Source: Acholeplasmatales bacterium
GTDB lineage: Bacteria; Bacillota_I; Bacilli_A; Acholeplasmatales; Anaeroplasmataceae
DNA: 64,000 nucleotides
Direction: 5' to 3'
Assembly (NCBI GenBank): GCA_900770055.1
Contig: CAAGJD010000129.1
Coordinates: 1 to 64,000 of the forward strand
Shown here piece by piece: positions 8,762-17,900 of this stretch. Position numbers and translations under genes: made by a program. The first letter of the stretch is position 1. Every line of letters begins with the position of its first letter. The notes below the pieces were generated by a model. The model made no database searches. It had not been told where the DNA came from and saw only the letters and a program-made list of their open reading frames with translations.

Positions 8762-9269
8762 AGTAAAAGTATTAACTAATGGGTGTATGCCTCAGTTAAG
8801 TGAAAATGGAGATTGGATTGACTTGAAGTCTGCTAAAGATGTGGAAATTCAAGCACCTCAGGCAGGTGTTCAATATCAGAAGAATAATGAAAAATATAGG
8901 GATGTCGTTATTCCTGTAACCTATATTCCTCTTGGAGTAGCAATAGAATTACCTAAAGGATTTGAAGCTATCATTGCCTCAAGGAGTAGTAGTCCTAAAA
9001 AGCTAAGAATCTTTATTCCTAATGGAAAAGGGATTGTAGACAATGTTTATAACGGCAATGATGACCAATGGCATTATATAGCTTCTCCTATGGAAACTGT
9101 ATCTATTAAAAAGGGAGACAGAATTTGTCAATTTAGAATACAACTTAGTCAGAAAGCTACTATGTGGCAGAAGATTAAATGGCTATTAAGCTCGGGTATT
9201 GAACTTGTAGAAGTAGATAATTTAAGTAATGAAAATAGAGGAGGATTTGGAAGTACTGGGGTAAAATAA
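8745..9269 (+). CDS. dut: dUTP diphosphatase (trimeric dUTPase)
   Basis: The 174-residue protein has the dUTPase motifs: a WIDLKSA segment (motif 1, usually GYDL), ASRSSSPKKL (motif 2), IPNGKGIVDNVYNG (motif 3 with the catalytic Asp), KGDRICQFRIQ (motif 4) and the C-terminal RGGFGSTG arm (motif 5) that closes over the active site. It hydrolyses dUTP to dUMP, keeping uracil out of DNA and feeding ThyX. The frame is open from 8727, but I prefer the ATG at 8745 (MKLKIKVKV), a typical dUTPase beginning. It overlaps the preceding gene by 17 bases at this start. Confidence 0.9.
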   Translation: MKLKIKVKVLTNGCMPQLSENGDWIDLKSAKDVEIQAPQAGVQYQKNNEKYRDVVIPVTYIPLGVAIELPKGFEAIIASRSSSPKKLRIFIPNGKGIVDNVYNGNDDQWHYIASPMETVSIKKGDRICQFRIQLSQKATMWQKIKWLLSSGIELVEVDNLSNENRGGFGSTGVK

Positions 9270-9291
9270 AAATAGAAAGTAAAATAAAAAT

Positions 9292-9765
9292 ATGGAATAT
9301 ATTATATCAATATGTGTTGTATTAATAATTATAGGAGTAGGGTATTATATGTACCCCTCCTACGATAAGATTTCTTTTAAGGAGTCTCTAGATTTGACTT
9401 CGTTACCTATTATTGTATTTGAAAATAACGGTAGAAAAATTAATTTTTTACTTGATACAGGAGCTAGTAAATCCATAATAAACAGCAGTGAACTTTCTAC
9501 TTGTAAATATGAATCATTAAAAGATACAAGTACTCTTACAGGAATAGATGGTATTCCTAGAAAAACTGAATATGTTAAGTTAGCACTATCTTATAATGGT
9601 AAAGAGTATGTAGATAAGTTTCAAAAAACAGATATGACTGCTGCATTTGCCCCCGTTAAAAAGGCTACTGGAGTAAATATACATGGTATTTTAGGGACAT
9701 CCTTCTTTAATAAGTATAAATATGTATTAGATTTTAATAAACTAATAGCTTATTCTAGTAAATAA
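9292..9765 (+). CDS. Membrane-anchored retropepsin-like aspartic protease
   Basis: A 157-residue protein with one N-terminal hydrophobic segment (about residues 3-20) that should anchor it in the membrane, followed by a single pepsin-like lobe. The active-site triad is Asp55-Thr-Gly57 in FLLDTGASKSII, and a later GILGTSFFNKYKYVLDF segment matches the second conserved glycine-hydrophobic motif of clan AA single-lobe proteases. Such enzymes act as dimers, like retroviral protease. A short lysine-rich gap precedes it and the stop overlaps the next ATG. Substrate unknown: a host envelope protein or a phage protein. The fold is well supported by DTGAS plus GxLG. Confidence 0.78.
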   Translation: MEYIISICVVLIIIGVGYYMYPSYDKISFKESLDLTSLPIIVFENNGRKINFLLDTGASKSIINSSELSTCKYESLKDTSTLTGIDGIPRKTEYVKLALSYNGKEYVDKFQKTDMTAAFAPVKKATGVNIHGILGTSFFNKYKYVLDFNKLIAYSSK

Positions 9766-10028
9766 TGAAAGATATTATAAAACTAAAATCTAGATATGGT
9801 ACTGTAACCTATCTTAAGAAAATACATGGGCCTAATAAATCAAAGACTTATATACTTGAAACTAGTGTATCTTCATTAAGAGTTGGTAATGTAAATAATG
9901 GTAATAAGTTTATTGATCCATCAGGAGGTCCAATGATTGTAGTAGGATATAAACTTGAAGAGGCCAATGCAGTTGTCAAGTCTATAGAGTTTATTGAAAA
10001 ATATGGATGGACTATAACATTTGAATAA
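9765..10028 (+). CDS. Hypothetical small protein
   Basis: An 87-residue protein linked by one-base TAATG overlaps to both the protease and the DNA polymerase genes. It appears beta-rich and basic at the N-terminus (KLKSRYGTVTYLKKI), without membrane segments. Its coupling to the polymerase gene hints at a replication role, but no domain is recognised. Confidence 0.6.
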   Translation: MKDIIKLKSRYGTVTYLKKIHGPNKSKTYILETSVSSLRVGNVNNGNKFIDPSGGPMIVVGYKLEEANAVVKSIEFIEKYGWTITFE

Positions 10029-12163
10029 TGATATATTTAGTTACTAAAAATTGTGAATTATACGAAAATAGTGATTATAAAATAATAGAGGTAGACGAAA
10101 GTCTATCCCTATTATCTTCTTATAATATACTTCAAGCAGATAGTGAAACATCTGGAAGAGACCCTCATATTTGTAAATTACTATTATTTCAATTAGGAAG
10201 TCCTGATAAAGAAATTCAAGTAGTTATTGATTGTACTACAATAGATATTAGAAAATATAAGGATATACTTGAATCTAAAGGCTTAATATTTCAAAATGCT
10301 AAATTTGATTTACAGTTTTTATATAATTATGGTATTATTCCTTTAAAAATATATGATACTATGATTGTAGAACAGTTATTATATTTAGGCTATCTTCCTG
10401 AATATAAAGACCCTATAAATGGTATATCTTATGGACTTAAAGATATAGCATATAGAAGGTTAAATCAATATATTGATAAAACTATAAGAGGGCAAATACA
10501 ATGGAGGGGTATAGATAATTCTGTGATACTTTATGCTGCAAATGATATAGTGTATCTTTATGATATAATGAAAAGCCAAATAAAAGATTGTACTAAAAAG
10601 GAATGCATAAAAGCAGCTAGATTAGAATGTGAATTTGTACCTGTAATGGCTTATCTTGAATGGTGTGGTATTCATTTAGATGAAAATAAGTGGAAATCTA
10701 AAATGAAAAAGGACAAAGAAAATCTAAATAAATCTGTAGAAGATTTAAATAATTTTGTTTGTTCTAATCCAGATTTAAAAGAATTTACTTATATAAATAC
10801 TCAGGGAGATTTATTTTCAGGATTTGACACTACTCCTAAATGCACTATTAATTGGGCTTCTTCAAGTCAAGTAATTCCTTTATTAAAGAAATTGGGTTTT
10901 AATACTACTATTGAAGATAAAAAGACTGGAGAAGATAAAGATAGTGCTATGGAAAAAGTATTAAAGAAACAAAAAGGTATTAATGATGAATTTTTAAGAC
11001 TTTATTTAGGTAAGGGAAATGAAGAAGATGAAGATTACTATGCAGGATATAATGGGTCTGCAAAAGTAGTTACTTCCTTTGGACAAAATCATCTTAATGC
11101 TATTAATCCATACACTAATAGAATACATACTCAATATTGGCAATTAGGATGTGATACTGGAAGAATGTCTTGTGGTAGTAAAGATAATAATAATGATTTA
11201 GCTAAATTAAAAAAGTTACCTATAAATCCATCAAATAAGCAGAAAAAAGAAGGAAAAGCCTGCCCTTATCCTAATATGCAACAACTTCCTAGTGATAAAG
11301 TAACTAGAGCATGTTTTACTGCTATGAAAGGTAATAAATGGTGTAGTTGTGATTACAGTGCTATTGAAAGTAGATTAGGTGCTGATATATACCAAGAAAA
11401 GTCTATGATTAATGAGTTCTTACATGGTAGCGGAGATATACACTCTTTATGCGCTTATATGGTATATACTGATATAATACCTAGAGATACTCCTATTAAA
11501 GATATTAATAAATTATATCCTCACCAAAGAAAAGAAGTAAAAAGCATTGAGTTCTCCCAACAGTTTGGTGGAAGTGAGTATGCAATTCAAAATGCTATGG
11601 GATGTACTCTTGAAAAAGCTAAAGCTTTTAAGGAAGCCTATTCTAAAGGTTTTCCTGGAATAGCTAAATATAAGGAAAAAGCATCAAAAATAGTAAGAAA
11701 TAAGGGTTATATACTATTATGTCCTATTACAGGGCACAAAACTTATTGGACAGGATTTAATAAATGGAAAGAAGTTCAATCTTCATATACTCAATCTTTT
11801 TGGGATGAATATAGAAATATTCATAAATCTAATAAAGATGATATATATAAAGAAGTAAAAAAACACTTTCAAGAAGTATCAAAATTTGATAGAAAATCTC
11901 TCAATTCACCAACGCAAGGCACAGGAGCTATAATACTAAAAGATAGTCAAATAAAAATATTTAATTGGGTAGTAAATAATGGATATTTTGGAAAATGTTT
12001 ATTATGTAATTTAACTCATGATGAATGTAATTGGGAGTATCCAGAAGAGTTAGAAATCTTTCCTAATATAGTAAGTAAAACTATGGAAGAGTCTGCTAGA
12101 ATATATTGTAAGTCATTACCTGTACCAGCAGAAGTTTCTATAGGAGATTTTTGGATTCACTAA
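10028..12163 (+). CDS. Family A DNA polymerase with 3'-5' exonuclease
   Basis: The 711-residue protein is the replicative polymerase candidate. The N-terminal DnaQ-like proofreading domain has Asp38-x-Glu40 (ADSETSG, ExoI) and a later NAKFDLQFL segment (ExoII). The polymerase domain shows YPNMQQLP, motif A CDYSAIESRLGA with Asp442, a motif B helix around RKEVKSIEFSQQFGG, and motif C His664-Asp-Glu666. There is no 5'-3' exonuclease domain, as usual for phage PolA. Both metal-binding acids are present, so it should be active. crAss-like phages use either a family A or family B polymerase; this one belongs to the A group. Confidence 0.92.
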   Translation: MIYLVTKNCELYENSDYKIIEVDESLSLLSSYNILQADSETSGRDPHICKLLLFQLGSPDKEIQVVIDCTTIDIRKYKDILESKGLIFQNAKFDLQFLYNYGIIPLKIYDTMIVEQLLYLGYLPEYKDPINGISYGLKDIAYRRLNQYIDKTIRGQIQWRGIDNSVILYAANDIVYLYDIMKSQIKDCTKKECIKAARLECEFVPVMAYLEWCGIHLDENKWKSKMKKDKENLNKSVEDLNNFVCSNPDLKEFTYINTQGDLFSGFDTTPKCTINWASSSQVIPLLKKLGFNTTIEDKKTGEDKDSAMEKVLKKQKGINDEFLRLYLGKGNEEDEDYYAGYNGSAKVVTSFGQNHLNAINPYTNRIHTQYWQLGCDTGRMSCGSKDNNNDLAKLKKLPINPSNKQKKEGKACPYPNMQQLPSDKVTRACFTAMKGNKWCSCDYSAIESRLGADIYQEKSMINEFLHGSGDIHSLCAYMVYTDIIPRDTPIKDINKLYPHQRKEVKSIEFSQQFGGSEYAIQNAMGCTLEKAKAFKEAYSKGFPGIAKYKEKASKIVRNKGYILLCPITGHKTYWTGFNKWKEVQSSYTQSFWDEYRNIHKSNKDDIYKEVKKHFQEVSKFDRKSLNSPTQGTGAIILKDSQIKIFNWVVNNGYFGKCLLCNLTHDECNWEYPEELEIFPNIVSKTMEESARIYCKSLPVPAEVSIGDFWIH

Positions 12164-12174
12164 AATAAATAATT

Positions 12175-12417
12175 ATGGAAGAAAAAAATAATAATGTAAA
12201 TCATCCTCCTCACTATACTCAGGGAAATATTGAGTGTATTGATGCTATGCAGGCTGCTTATGGTATAGAAGCAGTAATTCACTTTTGTATGTGTAATGCC
12301 TTTAAATATCAATGGCGTTTTAGATTAAAAAATAATAGAGAGGATATTCTTAAATGTCAGTGGTATCAAAATAAAATGATAGAGTTGGAAAATAAATTAA
12401 ATCAAAAAGAAGTATGA
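12175..12417 (+). CDS. DUF3310 (SaV-like) protein
   Basis: An 80-residue protein with the DUF3310 pattern: VNHPPHYTQGNIECIDAM, then CNAFKYQWRFRLKNNREDI and a C-terminal helix. This small family is common in phage replication regions, but its role is not established. It starts 11 bases after the polymerase stop and overlaps the next short gene by four bases (ATGA). Confidence 0.85.
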   Translation: MEEKNNNVNHPPHYTQGNIECIDAMQAAYGIEAVIHFCMCNAFKYQWRFRLKNNREDILKCQWYQNKMIELENKLNQKEV

Positions 12418-12557
12418 CATTTATAATTCATTTTAAAGATAAACCTAGAGAAACCTATAGTAATAGGTATGATGAGGATGTAGAGTATGAAAGAGATGCA
12501 GCTTGGGATGATGTTTATGCAAAATTTCCTGATGCTGATTATATTGAATCTTTTTAA
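12414..12557 (+). CDS. Hypothetical 47-residue protein
   Basis: A short acidic protein starting at ATGA within the stop of the DUF3310 gene. The aromatic/acidic content (RYDEDVEYERDAAWDDVY) looks like real coding sequence. No domain is recognised. Confidence 0.55.
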   Translation: MTFIIHFKDKPRETYSNRYDEDVEYERDAAWDDVYAKFPDADYIESF

Positions 12558-12567
12558 ATTAAAAAGT

Positions 12568-12750
12568 ATGTCATCAATTAGAGTAAATGTTAAAACAAAA
12601 GCTACAGAAACCCTAAAACTATCTAATAAATTTAGGTCATATCTTTTTGAGCAAGAATATGATGAATTAAGTAATTGTACTCCTGCTCAGAAGAAAACCC
12701 TTAGAGATGCTTTAGCAGTTTTAGATTTAATAATTAAGAATAGTAAATAA
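12568..12750 (+). CDS. Hypothetical small basic protein
   Basis: A 60-residue, basic, helical protein. The frame extends upstream to 12487, but that part overlaps the preceding gene and reads as shadow sequence. The ATG at 12568 gives a clean N-terminus (MSSIRVNVKTKA). Function unknown. Confidence 0.6.
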   Translation: MSSIRVNVKTKATETLKLSNKFRSYLFEQEYDELSNCTPAQKKTLRDALAVLDLIIKNSK

Positions 12751-12755
12751 TAAAA

Positions 12756-13052
12756 ATGAATAATTATGATTACCCTATAGGTGCAGATAATAAATCTGCA
12801 CCTTGGAATGAAAAAGAAAATTCTGAGAGGGAAATAGAAGTAACAATAAGTGTAACACTTAGTAAAACTACAAAGATTAAAGTATCTGACTATAAGATTA
12901 CTAACTCTGGAAAGGATGAAGATGGTGAGTATTTTGAAGAAATAGACTATTCAAACTGTGATCTTGAAGAAGCAGTTAAAGAACAAATTAAATTGCCCCA
13001 AGATACATATAAGGATTGGAATATAGATGATTTTGAAATTATAAAAGAATGA
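12756..13052 (+). CDS. Hypothetical acidic protein
   Basis: A 98-residue acidic protein with a central beta-strand stretch (REIEVTISVTLSKTTKIKV) and an acidic C-terminal half. Its stop overlaps the thioredoxin-like gene (ATGA). No domain is recognised. Confidence 0.6.
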   Translation: MNNYDYPIGADNKSAPWNEKENSEREIEVTISVTLSKTTKIKVSDYKITNSGKDEDGEYFEEIDYSNCDLEEAVKEQIKLPQDTYKDWNIDDFEIIKE

Positions 13053-13312
13053 TTATGAAAGTATTAAAATTTTATTCAGAAACTTGTGGTTCTTGTAAAA
13101 TATTAGAAAAAAATCTTCAGCTTGCAGATATTCCACATAAATGTATAGATGCTCAGTCTATGAAAAATGAAGCTATTATAGCTAAGTATAATATAATGGC
13201 TGTGCCTACTCTTATTTTAATAAATGATAAAGATGAAGTTATAAAAAGGCACAGAGGACTACTAAATGTCCAAGAACTAAAGGAATTTTATAATAATATT
13301 AACAATTCTTAG
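13049..13312 (+). CDS. Thioredoxin/glutaredoxin-like protein
   Basis: An 87-residue minimal thioredoxin fold. The redox motif CGSC lies in FYSETCGSCKILE near the N-terminus, and the cis-proline segment AVPTLILIN comes later. It probably reduces disulfides by thiol exchange. Possible partners are phage or host reductases, but the class III reductase here normally uses formate rather than thioredoxin. Translation may start at 13049 or at the second Met (13055). It ends with TAG, the only TAG stop I noted among the genes checked. Confidence 0.82.
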   Translation: MIMKVLKFYSETCGSCKILEKNLQLADIPHKCIDAQSMKNEAIIAKYNIMAVPTLILINDKDEVIKRHRGLLNVQELKEFYNNINNS

Positions 13313-13321
13313 TTAATAAGT

Positions 13322-13498
13322 ATGGAAGAATTAGTAATAATGGATTATTCAACTTTATCCGTTCATTTTTATAAAATAGATCCTAATATTAATATAAATG
13401 AAGAATATATAAAAAATTTAGGATATAATACTGATGAATGTAGTTGGATGTTTGGTGAAGATATTAACATCTTTAAACATAAAGGAATATTAAAATAA
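13322..13498 (+). CDS. Hypothetical 58-residue protein
   Basis: A complete frame filling most of the gap between the thioredoxin-like gene and the 13513 gene. The sequence looks coding (NPNININEEYIKNLGYNTDE-like spacing of Asn, Glu and aromatics). No domain is recognised. Confidence 0.5.
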   Translation: MEELVIMDYSTLSVHFYKIDPNININEEYIKNLGYNTDECSWMFGEDINIFKHKGILK

Positions 13499-13512
13499 GA
13501 AAGAAGTATATT

Positions 13513-13893
13513 ATGTTTGGAGGACGTTTTGACAATTATCAATGGTATATTGATATTATAGCTAATAGTCTAGAAGATTATATAAATGGCCATTCTATAG
13601 ATGAAGAAGATATTGAAAGGTATATATATAATCATTGTTTAGAAGATAATGAAAAAGAGTATATACTAAAGAATAAACATACTATTCCTAATAAATACAA
13701 TTTTAATGAAAATACTATCGAAGAATTTAAAAAAGGATTGGATATATTAAGAAAAGCTTTTATATATACTATAAGAATAGATTGGCTTCTTAGTGGTGAT
13801 GAGGGAGAAGAATCTTTTCATAAAAGACTAAAAGAAGAGCTGGATAATTTGAAAAATAAGAAAAATGGAACTAATAAAACAAACACTGTTTAA
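13513..13893 (+). CDS. Hypothetical acidic protein
   Basis: A 126-residue acidic, probably helical protein with a lysine/asparagine-rich tail. No membrane segment or motif is seen. It lies ten bases before thyX. Function unknown. Confidence 0.6.
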   Translation: MFGGRFDNYQWYIDIIANSLEDYINGHSIDEEDIERYIYNHCLEDNEKEYILKNKHTIPNKYNFNENTIEEFKKGLDILRKAFIYTIRIDWLLSGDEGEESFHKRLKEELDNLKNKKNGTNKTNTV

Positions 13894-13902
13894 AATAGAA
13901 AT

Positions 13903-14829
13903 ATGAAATTAATTAAACCATCGTACCAAATAATCAAACCTACAGGTTACACTATAGATGATATATATAAATCTATAGAACTTGTAGGCAGAGTATCTCA
14001 CAAAAGTGAAGATAAAATAACTGAAAATTCTGCTAAAACTTTTGTTAAAAGAATGATTAAGTTAGGTCATGGTGCTACATTAGAACATGGTACAATATAT
14101 TTAAGTATTCCTTATAATTTTATTCATAGGATAACTAATATAGGATTATGTAGTAAGTATATAAAAAATCCATACTCTAAATGTTTTATTTATTATGATA
14201 TTGCAAAAACATCTTTAAATTTTAGAAGTGAGTTTGGCTCTCAAATAACAAAATATCTTGCAGTTACTACTAATCTAAGAGTATTAATAGAAAATAATTG
14301 GTTAGATGATTTAAAATATTTATGTGAACCTACAAAATTTCATGAAAAAAGATATACAGTAAAGTTTATATGTGATAGAGCAATAGCTAATGAATTTGTA
14401 AGGCACAGAAAATTTAGTTTTTTACAAGAATCTACAAGATATTGTAATTACTCTAAAGATAAGTTTAATAATGAACTTACTTTTATTAAACCTTACTGGA
14501 TAGAATATCTTGGAGAAATTAATGCAAATACTGAATTATGTTTTTTATCTAATCAGTATAATAGAGAAGATCCTAATTTAAGATTCTTAGCAAGTTTAGC
14601 TAATAGTAAACATAATTATTTAGCTCTATTAAATAAAGGGTGGAAATCAGAACAAGCAAGAAATATATTACCTCTCTGCTTAAAGACAGAATTATATATG
14701 ACTGGTTTTGAAAGTGATTGGGATCAATTTTTCAGATTAAGAACTGCTTCTAATGCTCATCCTCAATCACGAGAATTAACTATTCCTTTAAAAGAAGAAT
14801 TTATTAAGGAAAGATATATTATTGAATAA
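13903..14829 (+). CDS. thyX: Flavin-dependent thymidylate synthase
   Basis: The 308-residue protein has the diagnostic ThyX motif R167-H-R-x7-S177 (RHRKFSFLQESTR), which binds dUMP and FAD. Also present are an ATLEHGTIYL segment near residue 60 and the C-terminal LPLCLKTELYMTG and RLRTASNAHPQSRE segments. It converts dUMP to dTMP using methylene-tetrahydrofolate and FADH2. It is longer than many bacterial ThyX enzymes (about 220-250 residues) because of insertions before and after the motif. It closes the nucleotide-metabolism run and is followed by a strong terminator. Confidence 0.92.
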   Translation: MKLIKPSYQIIKPTGYTIDDIYKSIELVGRVSHKSEDKITENSAKTFVKRMIKLGHGATLEHGTIYLSIPYNFIHRITNIGLCSKYIKNPYSKCFIYYDIAKTSLNFRSEFGSQITKYLAVTTNLRVLIENNWLDDLKYLCEPTKFHEKRYTVKFICDRAIANEFVRHRKFSFLQESTRYCNYSKDKFNNELTFIKPYWIEYLGEINANTELCFLSNQYNREDPNLRFLASLANSKHNYLALLNKGWKSEQARNILPLCLKTELYMTGFESDWDQFFRLRTASNAHPQSRELTIPLKEEFIKERYIIE

Positions 14830-14836
14830 TATTACT

Positions 14837-14880
14837 AAGGGAGAATAAGTAAAATACTTGTTCTCCCTTTATTTTTTTTT
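14837..14880 (+). terminator. Rho-independent terminator after thyX
   Basis: AAGGGAGAA (14837-14845) pairs with TTCTCCCTT (14861-14869), with an extended inner pairing AAGTA/TACTT, and is followed by nine consecutive T residues. It separates the metabolism genes from the RNA polymerase operon. Confidence 0.9.
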
Positions 14881-14887
14881 AATAATA

Positions 14888-14918
14888 TTGTGTATTACAA
14901 TTAAAATTTTTATCTTTG
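14888..14918 (+). promoter_or_regulatory. Bacteroidetes-type promoter for the virion RNA polymerase operon
   Basis: TTG (14888-14890) is separated by exactly 20 bases from TATCTTTG (14911-14918), matching the -33 TTG and -7 TAnnTTTG elements of Bacteroidetes primary-sigma promoters. The start codon lies 39 bases downstream. The operon is therefore probably read by host RNA polymerase. Confidence 0.85.
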
Positions 14919-14956
14919 CAGCAAAAGTAAATAATGTTTTAATAAATAATTAATTT

Positions 14957-17900
14957 ATGGGATTTAAATGCGCGTCTTTAAGTTTAAAAGAACTTGAGAC
15001 TATAAAGAAAAATTTTAATGCCTCTATTCAAAATAATGAGCAGTTTGAGCGCACTGCTAATAGTGCTTTAAAGAGGATTAAAGAAATGACTAGTATAGGA
15101 GATTTAAATGATGCAGAAATTATTACTACAGCTTCTTTAATTCTAACTGAAAATCCAGGAATGTCTATTGAGACACTGCTTAGTCCTTCAAATGCTGATA
15201 TTTTAAATAGAGGGATTGCTGCACAGAGAAACAAGAAATCAGAAGAACTTGAAGCTTTTAATAATCCTATGATTAGTAATGCTGCTGTTAAAGTTCTTAA
15301 GCCTACTACTAGAATAACTAAAGAAACGGTACGTTCACAACCTAGAACATTATTTGTTATAGGTGAGAATATTCAGGCTTATAATATTGTAGCAAAAGCT
15401 CTGGGTAGAACCCCTATAACAGTTTCTGGAGTAGAGGAAATTACGGACAAGGAGCAGCAAAGAACTCTTACTCATATTACTAGTAGTAATACTCAAGCTG
15501 TTATACGTACTAATACTAATGGAGACTTTAATCCTAATGTAATTGGTTTACCTGTGAAGCCTACAGCTTTTAAAAATGGCAAATTTACAAATGAAGATGA
15601 GGACCAATTTCAAGAAAGCCAGGAAGGGGAATTCATAGCGGCCATTAATCAATTTTGTGATGAAGTTCTTAAATTATTAAGTACTGAAGATTTTGATAAA
15701 GTCGTATTTCCAGCAGAGTTTGCTTCTTCATTAGCAAGATTAAGAAAACCATTAGCTGATAAAATGGTAGAAATTCTTAATAATAAGTTAGGTATACAAT
15801 CTCAAGCTATTAGAATATTTCCTAAAGGCAGCCAAAACTGGAAAGGAGAATGGTATAAAATAGAAATTTCTCAAAAACAAGTTAATAAAAAATCTTCTAA
15901 TAAATCTAAATCTAATAGTAATACTAAAAATAAGGAACAGAAAGAAGCTTTAAAAAGCCTTGAAGCTGAAAGACCTATTTTATCTGCAGATATAACAGAA
16001 ATAAAGGAGGAAGATTTGAACATTCTTTCTAAAGTTCTTCCTGATATAGAAGAAAGAAAAGCTAGAGTAGATTTTATTAACACTCTATTTTCTGCTAATC
16101 TTACTTCTATTATTAATTATTATAAAGCAGAATTAGCTAAAATGTCTCCTGAAGAGAAAGCAGCTAGAGGATTTGACTATCTGGAAAAAGGTCTTACTAA
16201 AGGCAGTGTTGCACAGCAGAGGATATTTGCTTTGACTAATATAGAACAAGATGGGCTATCTTTAACAAATTATATATTTAAATCTATTAAAGATACTATG
16301 AATACTATAGTAACTTTAATGGAAAATCCTGATGCTATTTTTAATCCTAATGACCCAAAAGAAAACCAAATTACTAATATTGAATTTGTAGTAAATAATA
16401 TTATTCTTAGAACTACTACTGATGCAGATGGTAATTCTGTTCCTGATGGTTTATTGGCTGTTGAGTTTGATAATCAGGCCTATGATTATGGATGGAATAA
16501 AGAGCAAAAAAGGCAGTATGCTTTTCGGAGAGCTAGAATACTAGCAAAAGCATTTAAAGTAATGCTTGATGAAAAGATATTTAAAGCCCTTTTAAAAGAT
16601 GTAGCATTTGATTTATTATTTAATGAGGGTATTAGATTAGACTTTTCTGGTATTCCTACTCAAACTAGAGAAGGGGAAGATGATGAAGACCTTAATGAGA
16701 GTAATATAGATGCTAATAAAGAGGGCTACATGATAAAATACAGATTACTAAATCCAGATAAAACAATGTCAGTAAGGATGAAGAGTGCTTTTGCTAATTT
16801 ATATTTAACTAGAGCTAATCCTGATGGTAGTTGGTCTTATGTGTATGATGATTTAGGGCAAAGAATTAGAATGAACCCCTCTTTAGCTTATTATACTATT
16901 CTTGAAGAATTTAGTGAAATGACTAAACCTGAAGATTTAGATACTATTATGGAGGATGCGGTAAATACCTATCCTTGGCTTAACTCTATTTATGATAAAG
17001 TAGTATTAAATCCTTATAATGCTAATGAGTATGATCCCAATTTTAGAAAAGAGTTTTTTACTACATTTAGAAAGTCAGCAATTCCTTATGGTATGACTAC
17101 TTTTGATGGTACTTTTACAAGACTGAATATGGATGCTAAAAGTGAGACTTTCTTACACGAGATTACTAAAGCATATGAAGGACGTGAAGTGCTTGGAGAT
17201 AATTCTATTTATAATGCTGATGGTCAATGTAATGAAAGTAACGTAAAAAAGCTTGCCAATCTTGTAAACTTTAGTGCTAAGTATATTACAGTGGGTAATA
17301 AAATAAAAAAGACAGCTAAAACTAATGAAGAACTAAAGAAAGATCATTCTATTGCTTGGGCTTATGATATTCTTACTAATAAAAATAGTAAATATAGAAC
17401 TTCTAAGAATATTATAGATGCTATTAAGTTATTACAGGGGCTTGATAAAGACCATCCTAAAATTAGTCTTGAAGCTATGCTTAATAACTTAGGAGTAAAT
17501 ACGGCAAATATAAACTTAGGTGGTATTCTTCCTGATGTTTCTGAATTATCAGAAGAGAACACTCTTAACACAGTCTTAAATACAGTAACTGATAAGCATA
17601 TTAGTAAAATAAGTGCTATTATAGAAGCTGCTAGAGTTATTACTAATCAAAGTGAAGGAGAGACAGGGGGTTTTCATAAAGGTGATGACCTTGTTGCTAA
17701 ATTTCAGTCTTCTTATTTAAGCATAGGCAATGCTCTAAGTATGGTATCTGAGGCTTATACTTTAGCTACTTTTAGAGCACCTGATGGTACTGACAGATTC
17801 ACTTATGCTGCTCCTGACTTTATTTCTGACTTTGTGAATAGTGTAACTTCTGAAGATAGAGAAAGTGGAAGTGAATACTTAGAACATAACTATGGTAGAT

